Below, piece after piece: positions 11,213-22,640 of a DNA stretch of 64,000 nucleotides. This DNA is from Boswellia sacra (lineage: Eukaryota; Streptophyta; Magnoliopsida; Sapindales; Burseraceae). Position numbers and translations under genes: made by a program. The first letter of the stretch is position 1; each line of letters starts with the position of its first letter. The DNA is taken from the NCBI GenBank assembly GCA_013180625.2, contig SNVD02009787.1:124001-188000 (forward strand), written 5' to 3'. The notes under the pieces are model-generated. The model saw only the letters and a list, made by a program, of their open reading frames with translations, was not told the origin of the DNA and ran no database searches.

Positions 11213-11449
11213 GTCTATGAAACTCTCTAACTATGTGTGAAGAGGAGAACAAGAGATATCATATTTATGGAATGCAAAAAGGTATTCTAATGATGACATC
11301 TAAATAGGTTGCTCGGTTGTTTGTTGAAAAAGTTTGACAATAATACATAAAAATTCAAAAAAAAAAAAGATGATGAAATAAAACACCATAAATGCACAAG
11401 TCAAACAAAAGATACGAATTCAAAAATGACAACTGTAATGTATTAAAAT
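11213..11449 (-). other. Spacer between truncated integrase and LOG copy
   Basis: This short AT-rich stretch has poly-A runs on the plus strand (11350-11365). It may contain part of the LOG mRNA 5' leader. No frame is recognised. It marks the place where the rest of integrase and anything downstream of pol were lost and LOG sequence was gained. Confidence 0.5.
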
Positions 11450-12133
11450 AAAAAAATGATTTATCTCCCTATTAGCTAATTCAACTTGTCCACTTGTTTG
11501 CGGGTGATAAGGTGTAGAAACTTTATAGGTTATTCCATATTTCTTCATTAGAGTTTCAAATGGTTTGTTACAAAAGTGTGCACCCGCATCACTAATAATG
11601 GCTCGAGGAATTCTAAATCTACATAAGATATTCTCTTTCAAGAATTTGATAACTGTTTTGTGATCATTGTTTTGGCATGGAGTTGCCTCAACCCATTTTG
11701 AAACATAGTCTACTGTAACAAGAATGTGCACAAAACCAAATGAAGGTGGAAAAGGTCCCATAAAATCAGTGCCCCAATAGTCAAAGATTTCGACAACAAG
11801 AATGGGATTCAAAGGCATCATGTTTCGTTTTGAACTGGATCCCAATTTTTGACAATTTTCACAAGTTTTACAAAATGCATATGCATCCTTAAATAAGGTG
11901 GGCCAATAAAATCCACATTGTAAGATTTTAGTAGCTGTTTTTTTAGATGAAAAATGTCCTCCACATGCTTTAGAAAGACAAAAATTAATGACACTGCTTA
12001 TCTCATTGTTGGGTATGCATCTTCCAATTATTTGATTCGGACAATATTTGAACAGATATGGGTCATCCCAATAAAAATTTTTCACCTCGGTCAAAAACTT
12101 CCTTTTGTCTTGAGCATTCCAATGAAGTGGCAT
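11420..12133 (-). pseudogene. Athila integrase, C-terminally truncated
   Basis: The open frame has 237 codons. An HHCC-type zinc finger is seen (CGGH near residue 57-60, CKTCENC at 88-94). The catalytic triad is Asp123 (YWGTDFMGP), Asp182 (SDAGAHF) and Glu218 (QVELANREI), with the correct 58/35 spacing. Right after NREI (residues 222-225) the family sequence ends and an unrelated AT-rich tail of about 12 residues follows to the stop. The last third of the integrase, including its DNA-binding end, is missing. The core itself is uninterrupted, so the truncation is the main defect of this domain. Confidence 0.9.
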
Positions 12134-12322
12134 TTCTCTTGTTGCAAGAAAATTTACAATGTTAGCAAAACACGATACAACAGCAACAGAGAATAAAAAT
12201 TCATCAGGAAAATAGTCATTGATAAGTGAAGTTTCAATTAATGTATCTATCGTTAGTCTTGAAAGATGATCTGCAACGACATTTTCAACTCCTTTCTTAT
12301 CCTTTATTGTGATGTTAAATTC
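12134..12322 (-). pseudogene. Athila RNase H to integrase connection
   Basis: Minus-strand pol sequence between RNase H and the integrase zinc finger. It includes a spacer like KKGVENVVADHLSRL (about 12300-12250), the usual end of the RNase H and spacer region. It is frame-broken at both ends relative to its neighbours, which is why they read as separate frames. Confidence 0.7.
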
Positions 12323-12916
12323 TTAGAGTAATAAGATCCACCGTATCAATCTAGGTTTTGTATCATGTTTAGACATTAAATATCTCATAGCTGCATGGTC
12401 ATTGTAAACAATCATTGGAGAACCAATTAAATAAGATCGAAATTTGTCCAATACAAATACTACTGCAAGTACTTTTTTTTCAGTTGTTGTGTGATTCATT
12501 TGTGCATCATTTAAAGTCCTACTTGCATAGTATATCATATAAGGCTTACCTTCTTTTCTTTGTCCTAAGATAGCACCAACAACATAATCACTTGCATCAC
12601 ACATCAATTCAAAAGGCAATAGAGATTGCATAATTGGAGCAGTTGTTAAAAGTTCAATTAACTTATCAAAGGCATTTTGACATTCTTGAATCCATTCAAA
12701 ATAAGTGTCTTTTATTAAAAGGTTACAAAGAGGTTTAGATATAGCATTGAAATTTCTTATGAACCTCCGATAAAATCCAGCATGCCTTAAGAATGAACGG
12801 ACCTCATTGACTGTTTTTGATGGAGATAAATAGGAAATTAATTCCACTTTTGCTTTGTCCACTTCAATTCCCTTAGAAGACACTACATGACCTAAGACAA
12901 TTCCTAAAGTGACCAT
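12323..12916 (-). pseudogene. Athila RT thumb and RNase H
   Basis: The open frame has 197 codons. The first 60 residues are the end of RT and its connection ([12 protein letters not shown], then [12 protein letters not shown]). RNase H follows with acidic residues visible at Asp107 ([11 protein letters not shown]), Glu146 ([12 protein letters not shown]) and Asp173 ([11 protein letters not shown]). RNase H removes the RNA strand during reverse transcription. The domain looks complete and catalytic residues are kept. It is separated from RT by one short frame break at 12917-12931. Confidence 0.9.
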
Positions 12917-12931
12917 ATAATGACATTTTTT

Positions 12932-13336
12932 TCAATTCAAAATAAGACCTTTTTCTAGACACCTTTTTAGTACTTTTTCTAAGTTTTCACGACAATTCTC
13001 AAAAGAATTTCCAAAGACAGTTAAATCATCCATAAAAACTTCTAAATAATGCTCAACCATGTCATTGAAAATGCTTAACATGCATCTTTGAAAAGTGGCT
13101 GGGGCATTACAAAGTCCAAAAGGCATTCTCCTAAATGCAAAAGTGCTGAAGGGGCACTTGAATGTGGTATTTTCTTGGTCTTCAAGTGCAATGGTAATTT
13201 GATAATAGCTTGAGTATCCATCGAGAAAGTGGTAGTAGGGGTGCCCTGCTACTCTTTCTAGAATTTGGTCAAGGAATGGTAAGGAAAAATGGTCTTTTCT
13301 AGTGACAACATTTAATTTTCTATAATCAATGCACAT
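12932..13336 (-). pseudogene. Athila reverse transcriptase (palm and fingers)
   Basis: The open frame has 134 codons. The RT fingers motif MCIDYRKLN opens it, the first catalytic Asp is in FLDGYSSY (Asp39), the MPFGLCNAPATFQRCM block is at 71-86, and the active site is FMDD at 101-104. FLDGYS with FRRMPFGLCNAPATFQRCM is typical of the Athila lineage, and FMDD rather than YVDD separates it from the surrounding Tat copies. It is broken from its upstream linker by a stop near 13378. Confidence 0.93.
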
Positions 13337-13378
13337 CCTCCAACTAGATAAGACTCGAGTTAGTGATAATTCACCCTT

Positions 13379-13849
13379 TTAATTTTCGATTACTGTAATG
13401 CCAGATTTCTTAGGTACTATTTGTGTAAGGCTTACCCATTTACTATTAGAAATAGGGTAGATAATTGCCACATCAAGTAGTTTGAGAACTTCAACCCTAA
13501 TGACCTCTTTTATATGGGGATTTAGTCTCCTTTGAGGTTGTTGGGATGTTTTGGCATTTTCTTCTAATTGTATTCTATGTATGCAAATCAAAGGGTTAAT
13601 ACCTTTTATGTCTTTTAAAGTCCATCCGATTACATTTTTATGCCTTTTAAGTACGTGTATCAACTTACATTGTTGCTCGCTCGTGAGGGATAAAGAAATT
13701 ACCACCGGATATGTCTGATTCTCTCCAAGATATGCATATTTCAATCCTTCAGGTAAGGGCTTCAGTTCTAACTTGGTAGCTTCCTCTTCCTTGCTTTCAT
13801 TCTTTTGCCCTAATTCTTCGAATCTTGGTTTTGAGCCCTTTTCCATCAC
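13379..13849 (-). pseudogene. Athila pol linker between protease and RT
   Basis: The open frame has 156 codons. It contains LKPLPEGLKYAYLGENQTYP, the conserved linker just before RT, then the KRHKNVIGWTLKDIKGI block, a standard RT N-terminal region. RT proper continues at 13336 after a frame break. No enzyme activity of its own is expected. Confidence 0.8.
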
Positions 13850-14011
13850 CTATGCACAATCCAGTAAAGAACATATATCAGAAAGATCAGGCTCTAGTTC
13901 TATACTTGATTCTAATGAATTGACTAAACATGTTTCAAAAGGGTCAAAAGAACTTCCTTGTTGGATATGATCTTCCACAATAGTTCCAATCATATTGGCC
14001 TCCTCAAATTT

Positions 14012-14446
14012 TCACATATTAAAAACATTTAGGTCTAATGTTGTGTTCCCAAATGATAGCTTTATGACTCCATTCCTGCAATTAATCAAAGCATTAGAGG
14101 TTGCTAGAAATGGACGCCCTAAAATAACAAGAATTGAATTGCATACTTCCACTGGTAGTGTATCCAAGACGATAAAATCTACTGGATAAATGAATTTATC
14201 AACTTGAACTAACACATATTCTACTGCTCCTCTTGGTACCTTAATTTATCTATCAGCAAGCAAAAGAGTTACAGAAGTCGGTTTTAACTCACCTAGATTG
14301 AGTTTTTGAAAAACTGAGTATGGAAGCAAATTCACACTAGCACCAAGATCAAGTAAAGCTTGTTCAATTTTATGGTCTCCAATAACACATGAAATTATAC
14401 CTGGATCCTTATATTTCAACTGTATTATTGTTTTGAAGAATAGCAC
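14012..14446 (-). pseudogene. Athila aspartic protease
   Basis: Two adjacent frames (14446-14246 and 14215-14012) together make a retroviral-type protease. The active-site region reads LLDLGASVNLLPYSVF (Asp in DLGAS). The second frame holds the LVILGRPFLATSNALI block (ILGRPFLAT), the C-terminal protease signature. A frame break near 14216-14245 separates the halves. The enzyme would cut the Gag-Pol polyprotein; this copy cannot make one continuous protein. Confidence 0.85.
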
Positions 14447-14636
14447 TTACTTGCCCGGCTAGAAAGGCTTTCTTTTTCACATTCAATTTCCTTTTCACAG
14501 TGCACAAGTCTTTAAAAAATGTTGCACAAAAAGGTACCTGTTTGATCACATTTAGCAAGGGAATGTTGACCTTTACCTGTTTGAAAATTTCAAAGATTTC
14601 AAAATTGTGAGTTGGCTTCTTTTGTGTAGCTAATGC

Positions 14637-16252
14637 TTAAGGAAATGGAGGCATAGGTGAGGATTTGGTTTCTTCTTCACAAGGTGTTGGTTTGGTAATC
14701 TCTTCCTGCCCTTTAGAGATTGATTCTTCTTCTTTCTCATAAGAGTTAAGAATGTCTTTTTCAACAGCCTTACAATTGCGAAGGGTCATGACTGATTTTG
14801 CTTGATCAAAATAATGGTTACTTAAACTCACTGCATTTGAGTTAGATTGATCTTTCGGGTTTTTCAATGTTTGAGAATGAAATTTCCCTTTTTCTTAGAT
14901 GTTAAATGTCGATGCAAATTTTGTAAGTGCCTGACAAATTTGCTAATGTTTGAACAGTTTGAGTATTGAAAGTCTCTTGCTTTATAATGAATGAATGCAA
15001 TGTCTCTTCAAAGTCATTCCTATGAGGAGGAACATATACATGATTATGAGAATTTTGAAAATTTTATCGTGTTTGAAAAGGGACTTGTGAAGATTGTGCA
15101 TGATTGTCATTTTTTGAACTAAAATTTGAATGATTTCTCCAACCGGAGTTTGTGAGTATGGATTTTGATTTAGCCTTTTGAAAATGTTCAAAGCATTAGC
15201 TTGTTCATGGAGACATTCCCTAAAGGCAGGCAAAGTTGGGCAATCATCAGTAGAATGGTCATTATCATTACAAATGTGACAGGAAATTTCTTGAATAGAA
15301 TTCAATTAACCACCCTTCTTCATTCCTAAAGCCTCAACTTTTCTAGCTAGAGATGCATATTTGGCTTGAAGGTCATGGTATTCCCTAAGTTTGTGAATGC
15401 CTCTATTGGATGTCGAGTTTGGGGCCTTGCTTGGTGCCTTATAGGTGCCAGCAGTGTTTCAATTTTTATCCTTGTCTACCAAGGAATCTAGATAGTCAAT
15501 TGCTTCCTCAGGGCCTTTATCTCCAAATTCTCCATTACACATTAACTCCACCGGTTACCTATCTTAAGGTGTTAACCCTTCATAGAAGTGTGTGACTATT
15601 CTCCAAGTTTCAAAACCATGGTGGGCACAGGTGTTAAGTAGTTCCTTATACCTATCCCAACATTGGTAAAGGGTTTCCCCTTATTTTTGAGTGAAATTGG
15701 AAATTTGTCTTTTAAGAGAATTTGTTTTATGGGTAGGAAAAAAATTTTCAAGAATTGTTGTTTCATCTCATCCCATGAACTGATGGGATTCGACCTCAAA
15801 TTTTGTAGCCATGTTCTAGCTTTATCTCTTAAAGAAAAAGGAAAAACCTTTAATCTAATAGTGTTTATACTATAATTTGGGTCACTGTAGGAGTTACACA
15901 CCTCTTCAAAGATTTTTAAGTGCAAATATGGGTTCTCCATATCAAGGCCATGAAAGATGAGTAGAAGTCGAACAAAACTCAGTTTGAAATTGAAATGGAT
16001 TGAATCGAGAGGAGAAACTACACAGGATGGTGCACTAGTCCTTACTGGATTCATGTAATGTCTAAGGGTTCTTGGTTGGTTTTGATCATTTTGTTGGGAA
16101 AGATTTTCGCCTTCATTCGTGAACCTTTCCACATGATTGTCGGCCATATTTTCTAAGGAAGATGATGTTTTCCTAACAAGTCTACCACTAGATGTTCGTG
16201 ACCAAATTTTCTGGCAAGAAAGAGAAAAGAAAAGAGAATAAAAGATGAACAC
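14637..16252 (-). pseudogene. Athila gag, frame-broken
   Basis: Gag forms the virus-like particle. The N-terminal frame (16252-15596, 218 codons) has the capsid-type domain with FHGLDMENPYLHLK and RTWLQNLRSNPISSW. The frame is lost after about residue 180, where family members continue. The next frame (15305-14982) carries a CCHC zinc knuckle, CHICNDNDHSTDDC (about 15281-15240). A further frame (14867-14637) is the acidic linker before protease. At least two frameshifts break the gene. Its start lies about 75 bases below the PBS, in the normal leader position. Confidence 0.88.
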
Positions 16253-16324
16253 ATGACAGAAAAAAATTAAGATCTAGAACGAGAAAAGAAAATACTTATG
16301 GTTAAGCACACCAATTTCCACCTT

Positions 16325-16341
16325 CCCCGGCAATGGCGCCA
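16325..16341 (-). promoter_or_regulatory. Athila primer binding site
   Basis: On the minus strand, TGGCGCCATTGCCGGGG begins a few bases after the end of the 5' LTR. This is the usual Athila-type PBS (tRNA-Asp type in the literature). The sister element at 28094 reads TGGCGCCGTTGCCGGGG, so this copy has one substitution. Confidence 0.9.
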
Positions 16342-16347
16342 AAAACT

Positions 16348-17759
16348 TGACACATCCGAAAATAGGATCATCTCTCAAGTATAAGAGTGTCGAAGTAATA
16401 AACCCGATGAGACCGGGATCGACCATGAGAAAGGAGATTTTAGCGCTACAAATTAAAAGGTAAGCAAATATGATAAGAATAATCAACATGATATTAACAA
16501 GAGGTGGTAAAACCATCCATGAAAATAGGAGGTAAAACCTACCATAGCAAATGAAAGAATAATTTCATAAGCAATAACTAAGAATAATTAAAGTACAAAA
16601 GTAAGAAGAATTAACACAATAATAATGAAATTTAAGGTTAGGGGATCAACCTTTGATATCTCAAATAAGGATAAGTAGCCCATTTTAGTTATATGAATTA
16701 TATTTGTTTCGTGACTGATATTTATACCACATCTTATAAATGGGTTCAAGCATCTAATGTGTGAATCACCATATGTCTATAACAAATCAAGGTTCTTAAC
16801 TAGATTCTTGTTCGTAATGAAGAACCATACGAAATCTATATATGATCTGAGAATTTGATGTGCTAAGGATTGTCTACAATAGATTCAGACCTCCACTTTA
16901 CAAGTGGTGTCAAAATTGATTAAAGAAATAAATATAAATAATATAAAATAAACAACACAAGATTATGATTATTAAGCACATGTCAAGGGTTAGAAAATCT
17001 TTATTCTCATATCAAGGTTTTCACCCTTTCACCTTAGCAAGAGAAAATTTAGCAAAACATTATAAAAGAAATAAAACAAATTGCAAGAAAAAGAAAATTC
17101 ATTAATAACATTAAAACACAAGAAAGAAAAACACAATAACAAGAGATCCCAGACAAAGCCAAGATGCTCTAATGGGTCACAAGGCACCTCTATTTATGGA
17201 TACATTCAGGGGCAAACTTGTCAAATTACAAAGGAACATTTGTCAAATATTTTGTTGGCAATTGGGGTAATTAGGTGAACCAACTTTTTCCACCAATTTT
17301 GGCACCGAATTATTTAAGAATTTTGGTCATATGTCTTCATGAACGTTGTAGATATTTCTCTCAGCTTTCTAGAACATCTTGATTCATATGATTTGGATAC
17401 ATATATCAAGCGATATAGTCAAAATACTGAGGCATGGTCAGGCTGGGCTGAAACTACTTATAGGTTCACTTCAAGCCCATTTTTTGTTCACTAAGAGCCT
17501 AAATTTAATGATACTTGTGAATACAGTCTTGTAGATAATTTAATCAGCTTTCCAAAACTTTAAGATTTGCACCATTCTGATCTATAAATGGAAAGTTTTG
17601 CCCATTTTACCAAACCTACAACAAAACGAAAATTAAGAGAAAGTTAATTTCGAAGATGCAAAGACTACAAATATGCTTAAGTTGAGGAAGTTAATGATAC
17701 TATTAATGCAATATAATGAATTTAGCTCTTATTAAGCATACATATTTAAATGTTCATCA
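16348..17759 (-). mobile_element. Athila 5' LTR
   Basis: This 1412-bp LTR has termini matching the 3' LTR at 7496. It includes two copies of the palindromic GGTAAAACC-type motif (16503-16545), where the LTR of the gag-only element has four. The PBS sits next to its inner edge. It would drive transcription on the minus strand; a TATAAATAG-like box lies near 17190-17200. Confidence 0.93.
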
Positions 17760-18480
17760 CTCTCTTCTAGGTACCTCTGCAAATCATAAAACCATGGCTT
17801 GAGAGATGACTAGCTTCAAGTCTCCCAATGCTTCTATTTCATTGATACCCCTTGCAATCACGATTTTTAACCCAAAAGCAAATACTCAGCTATGTTATTG
17901 GTGACTTTAAACGTCAACTTTTTGGCAAAAGGGATGAATTCTTTAGTTGGTGAGACCATAATAACTTTATTTCAACACCGTTTCTAATGACAGCTCTATC
18001 AAAAAACATTCTCCATCTCCCTACCAAGAGTAACCCCAGATGTTCATTTGGGAAATCTAATTCCCAAGGTTTATCATCGTCAATCGAATTCATGACTAAG
18101 AATTCCACTACTATTCTTCCTTTCACCACCTTCTTGGTGACGTACTTGATGTTATATTCTAACAATTGAACTAGCCATCTTGCTAATTTTCCTACTAAAG
18201 ATAGTGCTTCATAAAGATGTTTTATTAGGTCCTCATTTGAGATAACTTTAATCTTATAAGATTAGAAATAATGCCTTAACTTTTTAGAAAGCCACGCCAT
18301 GGCTAAACATGTCTTGTCCATGTAACTACACTTCACCTCATATGGCTTCAACTTTGTTGACATAGTAGATGGCATGTTCTACACCGTTCTCATCTTCTTG
18401 TGCCAACATAACACCTATGGCCTTCTCTTTAAGTGCCAAGTAGAGAATTATAATCTTGTCCAATTTTGGCAATCTCAAAA
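17760..18480 (-). pseudogene. Tat RNase H (5' side of the Athila insertion)
   Basis: The minus strand carries the Tat RNase H block. The frame 18165-17914 reads EYNIKYVTKKVVKGR and then the second, host-like RNase H start WRMFFDRAV, where related elements have an FDG; the Gly is Arg here. The stretch 18460-18170 holds YLSKK-type RNase H remnants. The reading order continues to RYLEE at 17785-17765 and is then interrupted by the Athila element. Several stops are present. Confidence 0.8.
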
Positions 18481-19265
18481 CTGGCAGATTTTGTGGGTAT
18501 TTCTTAATCTTTTCAAATGTTTCTTAACATTGATCATTCCACACCATTGGCTGATTCTTCTTTAGAAGCCTGAAGATCGGTGCATAAACCGTTGTTAATT
18601 TAGCAATGAACTGACTAGCATATTAGATCTTCCTAAGAAATCTCTAACTTCTTTTTTAGTTTTAGGCGATGGTATCTCCATAATTACCTTAACCTTGTTA
18701 GGATCTTCTTCTATCCCTTTCTTACTAATTACGAATCCCAACAACTTCTTTGAGGTAACTCCAAATACATACTTCTTTGGATTAAACTATAGCTTGTACT
18801 TTTTCACCCTTTCTAGGAAGTTGTATAATAGTTTCAAGTGTCTATCTTGGGTTTCGGACTTTACAATAATTTCATCCACATAAACTCTTGTCTCCTTATG
18901 CATCATAGATGGAATAGTATCATCGCCATTCATTGGTAGGTTGCCCCTACATTCTTCAATCCGAAGGGCATCACCTTGTAGTAATAGCTTCCCCATTCTA
19001 TAATAAAGACTGTTTTCATCTCATTTTCATTGGCCATTATTACCTGGCTATAACCAGAAAATCCATCTACAAAAGAGAACATCACACTGGTGGCAGTTCT
19101 ATTTACCAACACATCAATGTGAGGCAAAGGAAAATCATCCTTTGGTGAGGCTTTATTCAAGTCTCAATAATCAACACATATCTGGACCCTTTCATCCTTT
19201 TTTTGGTATTGGCATGATATTGGCTAACCATTATGGATACTTCACTACTTCTAGAAACTTAGCTT
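18481..19265 (-). pseudogene. Tat reverse transcriptase
   Basis: The frame 19160-18930 has KDDFPLPHIDVLV, the first catalytic Asp in FVDGFSGYSQ, and YKVMPFGLKNVGATYQ, the Tat-type block. The frame 18996-18787 has the active site as YVDE (ETRVYVDEIIVK) instead of YVDD, so the second catalytic Asp is lost. More RT remnants precede it up to about 19265 with stops. It is inactive. Confidence 0.88.
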
Positions 19266-20280
19266 TGATTTGCTTGTAAACTTCTTCCCTGAATTTTTTA
19301 GCCCATTCCAGCCTCAACCTCATAAACTCTGTTTGACTAATTTCATCTGCAGATATGTTGGAATCGTGTGCTTAGCAATAGTTCTATCGATTTCGGGCAT
19401 GTCATCATGGGACCAGGTGACAACTTCTTCATGTTTCTTTAGCAATTTTTAAAATTTATCTCTCTCTTCAAGAGTTATGTCAAGTGCAATACATATGTTC
19501 TTAGGATTTTCAATTGTACTAAGATTAATGTCATGAGTTTGAATGCTATGGAATGTAAATATGCTCGTGATATGCAAATTATGATGGACAATACCATTAG
19601 GAAAGATGTCATACAAGTAAGCAAACTGATTCTTTATTGCATCCAATTTTGAAACATAAACAATGTCTTATTCTTCAAAGAGGTTAGGAACAAACACATC
19701 TTCATAAAATACATCTTTAATTCCTTCCTCGATGAAAGCAGCAATATCGATGGATAGATCCATTGGCGATACTTGTTCCTGAGGCTTTTCCTCTTTGATG
19801 GTCATCTTCTCTATTTTCTTGGCTAGGTCATCTCCTTTGGAAATTCCTACTCGAAGGATATCCTTAAATATCTCAAATCTGGGCTTCAATATTCCCTTGA
19901 AAACCCATGGTTCAGTAGCTCCCACATATTTCATGTCTTGAGCTTTGTCAAACTTGATGAATCTCCCTTTTTTGGGCTCAAACTTTGCCTCTTCTTCTCC
20001 ACCAAACACATAGCCAAACCTCTTCTAGAAGTTTGGCCTTGAAATTCTGGTAGAGATGGTAAACCAAGTTATTTCTCCCAAGTCTAGTTCTTAGCAAATA
20101 TCCTTGCTTTTTCCTTATTCCAGTAATAATTAGACTAACTTTATCAATCATGGCTACATGGAAGCCTCTCAAGTAAGGTATCTCTCCAACCTTCACACTC
20201 AAGGCTACGGGTGCAATCATTATGGTTGCATGAATTGTCACGATCTTCCTATCCATATTGAATCGAATCTTCTGATGCAA
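19266..20280 (-). pseudogene. Tat pol linker with G-patch-like region
   Basis: Between protease and RT, minus frames 20280-19978 and 20009-19668 hold GIRKKQGYLLRTRLGRNN, resembling the G-patch found between protease and RT in Tat-lineage elements, and an acidic linker ending DVFVPNLFEE. A decayed stretch 19667-19266 joins it to RT. The split into two overlapping frames shows a frameshift near 19990. Confidence 0.65.
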
Positions 20281-20316
20281 GGTGGAAAAGACTTTACCAA
20301 GTGGATGGAGCCATGC

Positions 20317-20589
20317 TCAGCCTAATAAAGCAGCAAGGGTGACTAGAATGTCAAGGATTGTGAACTCTGTCATCACTTTGATAGGCCCAGTCTTCACTGA
20401 TGCCTTGAAGATCCTAATCGCACTCCTGTTTGAGTCATCATAAGCCCTGATCACCAACTCACAAGGCTCAAGGTCATCTTCATTAACTCCATATTTGTGC
20501 AATATAATTATAGGCATAATGTTGATGGCAGATCTATCATCCACCATGATACAAGAAGTTGTCTTTCCACCAAAGTATACGGTGTTCAA
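20317..20589 (-). pseudogene. Tat aspartic protease
   Basis: A 90-codon frame with CIMVDDRSAINIMP, the protease active-site loop; related Tat proteases have Asp-Gly-Gly here, so the catalytic triad sequence is altered. The spacing to the later block EFTILDILVTLAALLG (the ILDI...LLG end) is normal for a roughly 90-residue protease. It is probably inactive. Confidence 0.8.
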
Positions 20590-21633
20590 TAAAGATTTAT
20601 TATGATTCCCTCATTCGAGAGGTAGATCTTCATCAATGAAGGTGATTACACCCTTTTTCATTTACCCTCTTGGGTTCCCTTCTCGTCATGCCGGCCAACA
20701 TCTCATTCGGAATAGCAGCCATGATATTTCCACCTCTGTCAAAACCTTCACCATGGCTTTCTATGCTTTTGGGATGAAATCAACAAATCAAATGCTAGCA
20801 TTCACTTAAGTCTTCTTCAATTGCTTGATCGCTTGATCTTTTTCTCCTTTGGTTTCTTCCTTGGCAACTTCTTTGCCCTTCTTAACTATCTTCTTGGTTG
20901 GTCTTGCCTTCTCTTTTTCATGCTAAAATCTACCACTCCTTGTTACTCCTTAGACACTCTCACCTTTAAGAGTTTCTTCCTCATCTGTTTCTCCCTCAAC
21001 TTTTACCTCTTCATCTTCATCGCTACTAAAGTCAACCTAAAAATTTGGAAGGGCCTTGACTTTAGGAATGTCATCCCAAATTCCCATAATTCTTACTTCT
21101 TTGCACCTTTTAGGCAAGCTCTTTGTCTTATAATGCTCTTCTCCCACTTTCCTTTCCTAACTTCTCTACCTTTTTTCACCTTGGATCCTCTAGGTGGTGG
21201 ACTTCTTCTAGCCCCATTTCTAGCCATCCACTTCTTGGCAAAGAATGTGGACTTCTTGGTGGATGTCTCTTTTTCTTTCATCTTAGCCTCTTCTTCTTAT
21301 GGTTGTTCTTCTTCCTCTTGGTCATAAGGCACACAAATTCGGGTTGCAAGCTTTACTTTATTACCTTTACTGCGATGATGGTCCATCGACCCTTTTTGGT
21401 AAAAATTTGGGTCGCCAAAAGGACGAGCTCGTCTTCCATCTTTTCAATGATCTCTTTAGGATTCTCTTCCTTAAGCTCTTTGATCTTGGACTTTTTTTTT
21501 GTGACCACCTTTCTAATGAACCCCTCTTGTTGTTCAAGCTTGGACTGCTCCCTTCTCTTAGCTTTCTCGGCCCTACTTCATCAACCTTCTTTAAAGGAAC
21601 TCATGAGTTATTCTTCAGTCAAGTCTGGCCCAA
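20590..21633 (-). pseudogene. Tat gag/protease spacer, lysine-rich
   Basis: On the minus strand this stretch encodes mostly Lys/Glu/Arg-rich, low-complexity sequence (e.g. MKEKETSTKKSTFFAKKW at 21281-21230) with stops. The long plus-strand frames here are Ser/Phe/Leu-rich mirror images of it and are not genes. It joins gag to protease in the Tat order. Confidence 0.5.
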
Positions 21634-22640
21634 TCATATTGGTTGTTGAGGTGGTACCTGATTGTAAATGGGTAGTGGATTGCTTCTCGTGTTAGGCTCT
21701 TGTGCCTTTAGGTTATGAATTCGACCCGTATCGATTAAGTCTTGGATCTCATGGTAAAGAAAAGTGCAATCTTCGATCTTGTGTCTAGTCACTTGGTGGA
21801 ACTCATACTTCTTGTGATGTCTCCAATTCCATGGCAATGGATTTGGAAGCTCTCTTGGTGGTAATGGTTGTAAGATCCCTTCGGTTTCAATCTTGCAAAG
21901 ATTTTGGACAATGGTCTTCCTAAGTGGCTAAACTTTCTTTGTTGAGTAATTGTCTTCACCTCAACATGTTTTGTGCTAGACCCAGTAGCTTGATGATATT
22001 GGCCCTGATTTATTCTAAGGTAGCTATCGTTGCTTGTCTTTTGTCTAGCCTCCAAATCTTCTATTTGGATGCTCGAGTCATATAGGTCTTCAAATGTTTT
22101 TGTGGGAAAGCCTGCAAGTCTACCACTAATGAAAGCATAGGCTCCATTAATCACTATACGAACCTAGCCCTTCTTTACAGGCCTCATGATCATCTTAGTA
22201 GCTTTGGTCCTCCAACATAATAGATACTTTAAGAAAGTCTCATTGGGCTCTTGACGTGTCATCTCCAAGTCCCTCAAGGTTACCCTCAGTTGGGCATCAT
22301 GGCAATACTACTCCATAAATTTCTTGGATAGTTCCTCCCAACCCTCTCAAACTCTCTTTGAGAAGTCATGGTACTACACTACTGCATCAACTTCTAAAGA
22401 TAGCATGAAGTACTTCAAAATGTGATTTTTTGACAAATCAGTGGTGGCCATAATAACTACATACTATCTCAAATGTATCTTTGGATTGCCCTCTCTATTG
22501 AACTTAGGCAAGTCTAGCATACGAAACGTTTGGAGGTGAATCATTATCCCCAACGAGGAGAATGTCATCTAGGTCTTTGAGCCTTTCAACCCCTTCTTTT
22601 TCAGGAGGGATTGGACCTTCTAAATGTCCTTGGCCAATTG
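21634..22640 (-). pseudogene. Tat gag
   Basis: The minus frame 22154-21789 has FISGRLAGFPTKTFEDLY, the end of the capsid-like domain. The frame 21837-21634 has KYEFHQVTRHKIEDCTFLYH, a decayed version of the zinc-binding block of Tat gags (FHxxxxHxxxxC). Upstream (22640-22155) further capsid sequence is broken by stops. Gag would package the element RNA. Confidence 0.8.

Larger units (their letters stand above)
7496..17759 (-). mobile_element. Complete Athila-lineage Ty3/gypsy retrotransposon carrying a LOG gene copy
   Basis: This is a 10264-bp element in minus orientation. Its parts in its own reading order are 5' LTR 16348-17759, PBS 16325-16341, gag 16252-14637, protease 14446-14012, RT 13336-12932, RNase H 12916-12323, truncated integrase 12133-11450, captured LOG 11212-10562, long 3' UTR with microsatellites, PPT at 8907-8917 and 3' LTR 7496-8906. 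Flanks are CTCTT (7491-7495) and CTCTC (17760-17764), a 5-bp duplication with one mismatch. The first 90 bases of the two LTRs already differ at about a dozen sites, so this insertion is clearly older than the one at 26561-33379. No envelope-like frame is present. Confidence 0.93.

Noticed and set aside
20821..21695. Plus-strand frames of 168, 190 and 116 codons
   Set aside because: They are mirror images of the lysine-rich gag/protease spacer of a minus-strand Tat element.
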